Below, piece by piece: positions 56,210 to 64,000 of a stretch of DNA of 64,000 nucleotides. The stretch lies in NCBI GenBank assembly GCA_963920575.1, contig OY986972.1, positions 17,836,502 through 17,900,501 on the forward strand, given 5' to 3'. This stretch comes from Narthecium ossifragum. Lineage: Eukaryota > Streptophyta > Magnoliopsida > Dioscoreales > Nartheciaceae. Both the position numbers and the translations under genes were made by a program. Every line of letters begins with the position of its first letter. Position 1 is the stretch's first letter. Under the pieces are notes generated by a model that did no database searches, had not been told where the DNA came from, and was given only the letters and a program-made list of their open reading frames with translations.

Positions 56210-57545
56210 AGAAATCTGAAAAATTAGAAAATTATTAAAAAACCGGACATTATTCATGAACTCCAAATCCTACTTCAAAGGTATTCTCTTTTTACAAAGA
56301 ATACCGACATACACTCAGATCAATGATCAAAGAGCGTGAAAACACCGAATGTATACAGTTTATAGACATAAATCACCAAAATTACCTATGAATAAAATGA
56401 AAAATAGAAAAGAGAAAAGAATCTAACAACAACGAGTGTTTAACATAGCATCTATAGTAAATCATACATGAATGGATCTCAGTATTCAGTTTGTGAAAAG
56501 AGAATTCTGAAGTATTCTCTTTACAAAAAGAGAATACCTAACAGAAATGGAGTGAAAAAAAATTTGTGACATAAACCACCAACATTACCTATGAATTTGG
56601 TGGAAAATCGACCATAAATTATCCCCATACTAACATCAAACAGTAGAAATAAAACATATCCAAAGATTGGAAGAAAAAACTATCCGAAGAAACTTCATGG
56701 CAGAGAAACACATATAACCTTGAATAGCAACGACACCAACGGCCAAAAAAACAGAAAAGTCGAAGAAAACTATCCAAGGAAACTTCACGACAGAGATAAA
56801 CGGATTAGCTGAATACTAATCTTGAATACCAACGAAAACGACGGCAACATAAACAGAGAGGCGATGAAATATAACAATCAACACGTAACGACGGCAACAA
56901 ATGGGCGCTTCGTAGATCGTCCGTTAGGGTTTCCAAGTGGAAGACGACCAAGCCGCAAGAACAAAAAGGAAACGGAGAAGATCATGCCGCGATCAATTCG
57001 CTCCGGATTCGATTTGAATGGATTTCACCAAATATGGAAATAAACATACCAACCCGTAACTGCCTCATAAGGATGATAGAGATATATAATGCCTCAGATG
57101 CAACATATAATAAGCAGGGGTAGAACTGTCATGTAATATACTTAACCTCCCATAACAGCTTTAAAATGGTGTTTACACATTAAAACATCATATGGTGGTG
57201 TGTACCAGTAAATAAGTTTACTAGATTTGGTGTAAACACTAATTATCTAGTAAAAAAACCCTTGTACTTTTTATAATCTCTTACAATCCTTTGGAACACA
57301 TAGGTTCATTTCATATTACTCTTTGGGGCTAGTTTAATGCGAATATTTAGAAGAATATACTAAACTACTCCAAGCAATAATGGGTATATCTATATATTTT
57401 TTAAAACTTTAGTGTTAATGTTCAAGGACATTTGAGTCATTTGACAACTTAATCGTGCAATTTTTCTACCATATTTTATGTTTTTTTTAAATGAAGGGAA
57501 GGATTTATATGAAATGAAGTTATGTTTTTACGTTTTAGAGGGTTA
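56210..57545. other. Satellite edge and anonymous sequence
   Basis: Two more degenerate ATTCTCTTT hairpin words occur (about 56280 and 56513), then AT-rich DNA with a 73-codon open frame at 56822-57043 whose product I do not recognise. 57340-57480 is copy 2 of the dispersed repeat at 46950-47075. No gene is supported. Confidence 0.5.
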
Positions 57546-57609
57546 GGTTTTATTAATGCTACTGTCAAATATGTAGGAGGCTCGTGATATTAATGCTACT
57601 ATCAAAAAT

Positions 57610-57740
57610 GTCAGGGAGAGCAGATGTGACGCGCGAGAGGCAAACAAAGTTGGGATATACCCTTTGGCAGATGTGGAAATCAAAAAACAAAATGGAGTTC
57701 AAAGGTGTTATAGAGAGCGCAATGGATGTGGCGAGATAAG
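57610..57740 (+). pseudogene. LINE 3' fragment, left part (split by the copia element)
   Basis: The plus-strand frame reads TKLGYTLWQMWKSKNKMEF KGVIESA, like the LW.IWK.RN..VFEG linker between zf-RVT and RNase H of plant LINEs. It is broken by the copia insertion at 57741 and resumes at 63222. Confidence 0.6.
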
Positions 57741-58244
57741 TGTTGGAGAAATTGGAAGACGTCGGAGAAAGGAAAGAGGGTCTGAAGCGGATTGATAGAA
57801 CTTCGAGGCACGTTACGGATGTTGCTACCCTTAAGGGTTGATTCCCCCCACCAGATTGGTAGTACAACGGGTCTCCGGCGAATCTCCTTTAGGATACAAC
57901 GAGGTTCTCACTTTCCTGCGTTAGTACCGACGAAGGAAAGTCTGTAGGACACTGTTAAATTTTTGGCAGAAGATTTGAGAAGGTTTTTGGAGAAAGATCC
58001 AGTAAAAACAACCATGGTACGTATGAGTTTATATAGAGCAAAAGATGAAAAGAAGCGATTGTTTAGAAAAAATGCAACCGCTCGCGGCGTATGTCGCGTC
58101 CGTTCGGAAACGCGAAACGCGAAAAGTCGCATGTCGCGTCCGTTCGGAAACGCGAAAAGTTGCGTATGTTTGGAACGGTTCTGAACAGACGCGATGATGC
58201 ATTTTGAAAAGTCAATGAAGCTTTATTTTGAAAAGTCTCTGACA
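57741..58244 (-). mobile_element. Copia 3' LTR
   Basis: 504 bp with TG...CA ends (TGTTGGAG... and ...CTCTGACA on the plus strand). Contains AACGCGAAA/GTCGCATGTCGCGTCC repeats. Confidence 0.95.
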
Positions 58245-58258
58245 ATCCCCCACCATTT
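58245..58258 (-). promoter_or_regulatory. Copia polypurine tract
   Basis: On the minus strand AAATGGTGGGGGAT directly precedes the 3' LTR. It is the plus-strand primer of reverse transcription. 58259-58795 is noncoding 3' sequence with no other feature. Confidence 0.8.
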
Positions 58259-58795
58259 TCAAAATAAAATAAAATAAATTTTGAAAAAGATCATATATTC
58301 TGCCAAGTAAGTCATTTGCATAAATAAAGGTGTCTTGCGACTTGAACCTCTATATAGTAGAAGCATTACAAAATTGACTAGAAGATCCCAGTGGATAGTA
58401 CCTTGAACTTTGAACTCATATTGTCAATCGGTTCTGCTCCACGCAAACTCCTTCAATTATTTCAGTATCCAAACCGCTAGTTGACACCATTATGGCCATG
58501 TGTCTCATATCCTTTCATTAATGCTTAGAGTTAAAGTCCCTTAAACTCTTAGAAGCGGCCCCACTTCTGCATTAATATAGGTGAATCAAACAGTGTTCCC
58601 AGAAACAAACACTTGGACTTAAGATTTCTTGACTCATTAAGAGCATTAGCTCACCTTCACTGTAAGCACTTATGGTACCAAACATCTTATCCTTGGGATG
58701 AAATTTATGTGATGTTTGCATTAATTAGCATGATGTACTATCACTCATTGAACTCAAAACATGAAGTTTTCATGAGTTAAGTTGAGGTTCCATCA

Positions 58796-61700
58796 TTAAT
58801 TAAATTTTGAAATGGACTTTAGACCCATCCCACGAGCTGTCTTGTAGACTAAGTCTCTAGACAAACCTTTTGTTAGAGGGTCTGCCAAATTCTGGCAGGA
58901 TCTAACAAAATCCACAGTGATAACACCATCTTGTATCAACTGTCTCACATAGCTATGTCTCAGACCTATGTGTCTAGATTTTCCATTATAGGTATTGCTA
59001 TACGCTCTAGCCAATGTTACCTGGCTATCACAATGAATAGAAATATGAGACATAGGCTTAGGCCATAACGGTAGCTCTAATAAGAAACTCCTAAGCCATT
59101 CTGCTTCTTTTCCTGTTGCAGCTAAAGCTACAAACTCAGAAGCCATGGTGGAATCAGTTATACAAGTCTGTTTCTTGGATCCCCAAGAAATAGCTCCCCC
59201 ACCAAGCAAGAAAACCCATCCACTAGTTGAAGAGTGATCTTCTAAATTTGTGATCCAACTCGCATCTTTGAATCCTTCTAAAACTGTTGGATCTCCGGTA
59301 TAACATATGCCATAGTCCATAGTTCCTTTTAAATATTTCAAAACTCTATGAATAGCATCCCAATGTCTTTGTCCAGGATTGCTAGTATATCTACTAAGCT
59401 TTCCCACTGCAAAAGCAATGTCTGGTCGCGTACTAGTCATAGCATACATTAAGCATCCAATGACTTTTGCATATTCCAGCTGTGACACTGCCCTACCAAT
59501 ATTAGGTAGCAATCTATCACCTGAAGCAAATGGTGTAGATACTGACGAACAATCGAAGTGCTCGAACTGTTTGAGAATTTTCTCAATATAATGGCTTTGA
59601 GTTAATATCAAACCATCAGATCTTTTCAATATTTTAATGCCTAAGATCACATTAGCTTCGCCCATATCTTTCATGTCAAAACTGCTAGATAAAAGTGTTT
59701 TAACAGATTCTACTTCATATAAATCGGAACCAAAGATAAGCATATCATCAACATATAAACATATAACTACTCCTTTCCCCCCACCGAATCTACTATAAAC
59801 ACATTTATCTGATTGATTAACAATAAAATCATTAGCTAAAATTACTTGATTGAATTTTTCATGCCATTGTTTTGGAGCTTGTTTTAAACCATATAAAGAG
59901 CGTATTAGTTTACACACTTTCTTCTCTTTTCCTGGCATGATAAAACCCTCAGGTTGCTCCATGTATATTTCCTCATCTAATTCACCATTTAAAAAAGCTG
60001 TTTTAACATCCATTTGATGAATTACTAACTTATAAATCGAAGCCAGAGCTATTAGGGTACGTATAGAAGCCATCCTAGCTACCGGGGCATACGTATCAAA
60101 GAAATCAATTCCTTCTTTTTGTGTAAACCCTTTAGCTACTAATCTAGCTTTGTACTTTTCAATAGTACCATCGACCTTTCTTTTCCTTTTAAATATCCAC
60201 TTGCAACCAATAGGTTTGGATCCAGGTGGAAGATCTACTAATATCCAAGTGTTGTTACCTGTTATTGAGTCCATCTCATCTCTAATAGCATCCTTCCAAA
60301 GACTTGCATCAGAAGATGCCATAGCTTCTTTGAAAGTTTTAGGATCAGACTCAATCATCAAACTAATTGGTGTTTGACACACAACATTATTAGTAGTTCC
60401 TTCTACTAAGAACATATAGAAATCATCTCCATATGTTTTAGCTACTTTAGGTCGTTTGCTTCTCCTTAGTTCTGTAATTTCATTAGGAACATCCTTAGAA
60501 GCTTTTATTTCAATGCTAGATTCTTTAAGTTCCTGAAATTTAGGTAAAGAGGTAAACCTTGATTCATCAAATATTGCATCCCTAGACTCTATAACTGTGT
60601 TAACAATTATATAATCATTGGGCTCAACAACCATGAATCTATATGCTTTACTATGTTCTGCATATCCTCAGAATACACACTCAAGTCCTCTTTCACCTAA
60701 TTTCTTTCTCTTAGGCTCAGGAACTCTAACTATGGCTCTACAGCCCCATACTTTGAAATAACCAATGTTGGATTTTCTATTTTTCCATGCCTCATATGGG
60801 GTAATAGATTTCCCTTTAGTTGGAACTCTATTTAAAATATGACAAGCTGTTAGTAAAGCTTCACCCCAATAACCATCAGATAGTCCGGAATTAGACATCA
60901 TGGAATTAACCATTTCCATTAATGTTCTATTTTTCCGTTCTGCAATACCGTTTTGTTGCGGGGTATACGGTGCTGTCACTTCATGTATAATCCCATTGGA
61001 TTCAAAATATGAAGGACTATAAAATTCACCTCCTCTATCTGATCTTAAGCATTTAATCTTAGTACCACAGTGGTTCTCTACTTCAGATTTATAAATTTCA
61101 AATTTTTCCAAAACTTCATCCTTATATCTAAGCAAATATACATAGCAAAACCTTGAGCTATCATCTATAAATGTCACAAAGTATTTCTTACCTCCTACGG
61201 TTGGAGTAGCATGAAGATCACAAACATCACTATGTATTAAATCTAATAATTTAGAGTTTCTTTCCACACTAGGAAAAGGTTTCCTAGTTATCTTTGTCTT
61301 CATGCAAGTAGTACAAACTTTATTAATGTCTAGCTTAGGAATCAAGTCTAATTTCATCATGTCCTTCAATTTTTTATAATTAACATGATCTAACCTATTA
61401 TGCCACAATTCAGAAGACTCAACCATGTAAGCAGAAACATGAACTTTATTAATATTCAATTTGAACAATCCATCATACATATAGCCCTTTCCCACAAATA
61501 TCCCACCCTTGGACAGTATAAACTTGTCAGCCTCAAATACAAGTTTAAAGCCATGCTTATTTAGCAGGCTACCAGAAACTAAGTTTCTACGTACTTCTGG
61601 TACATACAACACATTCTTTAAAGTAAGTAGTTTTCCAGAAGTGAACTCCAACTCCACTGTACCATGGCCTTGCACATTATTGCTGCTTGAATTTCCCATG

Positions 61701-62663
61701 TACAGCACCGTTCCATCGCTGCTAGGCTCCAAAGTCTTAAACAGGCTTTTATTGTTGCAGATGTGCCTAGTTGCCCCAGAATCTATCCACCAAGAGGTGT
61801 TGTCTTCGAGTACATTAGTCTCGAAGATCATGGCTGCGAAATTGTCTTTATTTTCATTGCCTCCCTCTTTCTTTTTGCGGGACCGACAATCTCGCTTAAA
61901 ATGCTCAGGCTTACCGCAGTAGTAGCAGTTACCTTTCATCCTCTTGTTATTCTGGCCCTTTTCTTTGCTGAATTGATTGGAACGCTTCTTGTTGGAGGTC
62001 TTACTAGTATTTGAAGTTTCTGCTACAAGCACTTTCGACTTGTCATCCGGTGGTGGATTATTTGCTCCTTCATTTTTCCGATATTCCTCCTCAATTTTGA
62101 CATGATTAAACAAGTCTTCGAGAGAAATATCCTCCTTGCGGTGTTTAAGGCTGCGTTTAACATCCTTCCAGGAAGGGGGCAATTTGTCTATGATGGATGT
62201 CACAACTATTGAATCATCCATATTCATGTTATTTTGCTTAATATGTTGCAAAATACGAGTAAGCTCATACAATTGCTCAGTAACAAGCCTACTATCAACC
62301 ATTTTGTAATTAAAAAATTTACTCACAAGAAACTTTTTGCTCGCAGCATCTTCAATCATGTACTTTTGTTCTAGTGCATCCCAAAGATCTTTTGTTGTTA
62401 TGTGATGCTGATACGCATCGAACAGATCATCAGACATTGAATTCAGCACATGCCCGCGACACATCAGATCGTCATTCTCCCATTTCAGTCTTTGGAGAGT
62501 TGCTTCAATGGTCTCATCATCAGGATTTTCAGGTATTGTCGGCTCTGGTGTAGACAGCACGCACGTACACAATTTTCAGCGTCGCCAATAGTAGATGCAT
62601 ACGCTTTTGCTATCGCTTGAAATTTGTACCATCGAAGCGTTGCAACTTTAGAACATCTCCCAT
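58796..62663 (-). pseudogene. Copia gag-pol polyprotein, nearly intact
   Basis: An ATG at 62663 opens gag (GDVLKLQRFDGTNFKR). A TAG follows at codon 18, and a 4-bp duplication (CACGCACG near 62560) shifts frame. From there one frame runs to 58796 with a single TGA at 60668-60670. In the long ORF from 62572, zinc knuckle CYYCGKPEHFKRDC is at residues 216-229, protease DSGA at 264, and integrase zinc finger at about 391-423. Integrase catalytic residues are D449, D512 and E545. In the second part from 60634, the RT YVDD is at residues 294-297, followed by RNase H ending NLADPLTK. All catalytic motifs are present. Apart from three lesions it could encode a full polyprotein. Confidence 0.9.
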
Positions 62664-62713
62664 CTCCTTCAGAACGGTCAGAACCGTTCCGAACGTGAAT
62701 CAACCCTTAAGAT
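62664..62713 (-). other. Copia leader with inverted LTR pieces, no standard primer site
   Basis: Between LTR and gag, the plus strand holds GAATCAACCCTTAAG (62697-62711), the exact complement of LTR bases 62802-62816. It also holds TCAGAACCGTTCCGAAC (62678-62694), the exact complement of LTR bases 63140-63156. TGGTATCAGAGC, expected next to a plant copia LTR, is absent. Confidence 0.85.
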
Positions 62714-63216
62714 TGTTGGAGAAATTGGAGGACGTCGGAGAAGGAAAGAGGGTCTGCAGCGGATTGATAGAACTTCGAGGCACGTTACGGATGTCGCTAC
62801 TCTTAAGGGTTGATTCCCCCCACCAGATTGGTAGTACAACGGGTCTCCGGCGAATCTCGTTTAGGATACAACAAGGTTCTCACTTTCCTGCGTTAGTACC
62901 GACGAAGGAAAGTCTGTAGGACACTGTTAAATTTTTGGCAGAAGATTTGAGAAGGTTTTTGGAGAAAGATCCAGTAAAAACAACCATGGTACGTATGAGT
63001 TTATATAGAGCAAAAGATGAAAAGAAGCGATTGTTTAGAAAAAATGCAACCGCTCGCAGCGTATGTCGCGTCCGTTCGGAAACGCGAAACGCGAAAAGTC
63101 GCATGTCGCGTCCGTTCGGAAACGCGAAAAGTTGCGTATGTTCGGAACGGTTCTGAACAGACGCGATGATGCATTTTGAAAAGTCAATGAAGCTTTATTT
63201 TGAAAAGTCTCTGACA
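62714..63216 (-). mobile_element. Copia 5' LTR
   Basis: 503 bp, nearly identical to the 3' LTR, with TG...CA ends and followed by the ATAAG duplication. Confidence 0.95.
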
Positions 63217-63221
63217 ATAAG

Positions 63222-63590
63222 TTCCTATGGCTAATATTTATCAAGAAGTAAGGCTGGAGGAGGAGTAGAAAGATCACGCTGGTTCTGGAGACTAACTCTA
63301 AAGATACCGTTGATATGATTAATGGTTGCATGAGAAGGCATGAGCAGTACAAAAGCTGTTTACAAAGGATATATTGGATGGCGGCTTATATGGAGGATAT
63401 CGTGTTTATTTTCATTCCAAGAGATATAAATCAAGTTGCCGATTGGCTTGCAAGGATAGGAACGACTAGTCATGTTCCACTATGGTGGGCCACCAAAGGG
63501 AGATCGGGCCCATCCTGACTCCATCGTTTTTGTTATGTAAGGAGGATTTTGTATTCTACAAGCCTTTGGCCTCAACTGATCTAAAAAAAT
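63222..63590 (+). pseudogene. LINE 3' fragment, right part
   Basis: Reads ITLVLETNSKDTVDMINGC...DIVFIFIPRDINQVADWLARIG, the second half of an RVT_3-type RNase H as in plant LINEs, ending at a TGA at 63516-63518. The 3' noncoding sequence ends in an A-rich stretch (63581-63599). It is continuous with 57610-57740 once the copia element is removed. The first part of the RNase H is decayed. 63600-64000 shows no gene or repeat. Confidence 0.65.
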
Positions 63591-64000
63591 TTTAAAAAAG
63601 CTGCTTGGTGCTATGTGATATTGGCCGGATGATTTAATGTTACTACAGAAGTAATTGTTATGATACAATATTGTGTAATTTTTTTGTGACAAAATACCAT
63701 TTTGTTGGAATAGACATTGCGTGTGGAATGAATTTAACACGTGAAAAGTAATTTTAGTGAAAAGTCTGATAGAATTGTGTTCTCGTGTTAAAAACTAAAA
63801 AGGCTTTGAACAGATAATTTTCAGCCCTTTTTGACAATCAAGCCCGCCAAAAGTAATCTTCATCATTTTTGGCTTCTTGCTGGTCATCTCTTTGCTTGAA
63901 GATATGCACATGTCTGGAGAATAATCGCCTACCAATGGGCTATTTGTTTCCTCAAACATGTTTTGTTTGTTTTGGTTGAGAATATCTTTTTAGAAAACGA

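Larger units (their letters stand above)
57741..63216 (-). mobile_element. Young Ty1/copia element (TNT1-like)
   Basis: A complete 5476-bp element on the minus strand with LTRs of 504 and 503 bp and a perfect ATAAG duplication (57736-57740 and 63217-63221). By eye the LTRs differ at about eight bases and one single-base gap, so insertion is recent relative to its neighbours. The gag-pol frame is near complete with three lesions. The leader between 5' LTR and gag is only about 50 bp and lacks the usual tRNA-iMet primer site. It sits inside a LINE fragment. Confidence 0.95.

Overview
This is a gene-poor stretch of a flowering-plant nuclear genome. The evidence is plant-type mobile DNA: an Athila-type Ty3/gypsy element with a tRNA-Asp-like primer site, a Ty1/copia element, L1-type LINE 3' ends, MULE (FAR1-like) and hAT (ZMYM1-like) transposase remnants, a Cassandra-like LTR with 5S rRNA sequence, and long solo LTRs. 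The species cannot be told from the sequence. I found no intact host gene. Nearly all coding sequence belongs to transposons and carries stops or deletions.

Layout. 1-8850: mostly anonymous AT-rich DNA with local tandem repeats, a GC-rich purine repeat (5930-6400), back-to-back hairpins (6529-6613) and one doubtful gene fragment (773-1177). 8855-31402: a large Athila-type element. It starts with three LTR copies in tandem and continues with a primer site, a gag-pol reading frame with six stops but no frameshift (13773-19427) and a GC-rich extra ORF (26730-28160). It ends with a polypurine tract and the 3' LTR. An antisense, pol-less relative (20379-26357) is nested inside it between matching 5-bp repeats. 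31403-39434: a relict antisense LTR split by long LTR-like units, two of the insertions flanked by 5-bp duplications.

40219-45128: a broken MULE transposase joined to a broken hAT transposase. The hAT is split by a GC-rich hAT-like insertion that carries a 5S-derived Cassandra-like LTR. 45500-49350: small inverted-repeat elements and a 5'-truncated LINE on the minus strand. 50300-56200: a TATA-bearing region with a 51-bp tandem repeat, then a dimeric hairpin-bearing satellite (about 203 bp) split by a solo copia-type LTR. 57610-63590: a LINE 3' fragment split by a young copia element (57741-63216, minus strand, perfect ATAAG duplication).

The most unusual signal is a paired palindrome: two GATCGATC octamers held 14 or 15 nt apart. 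It recurs many times in the Athila-type LTRs and internal region (mostly 15 nt). It recurs again in an apparently unrelated LTR-like unit (37395-38155), where all six pairs have exactly 14 nt. Other leads are a copia leader in which inverted LTR pieces stand where a tRNA primer site is expected, a micro-ORF kept in three diverged LTR types, and the hairpin satellite.
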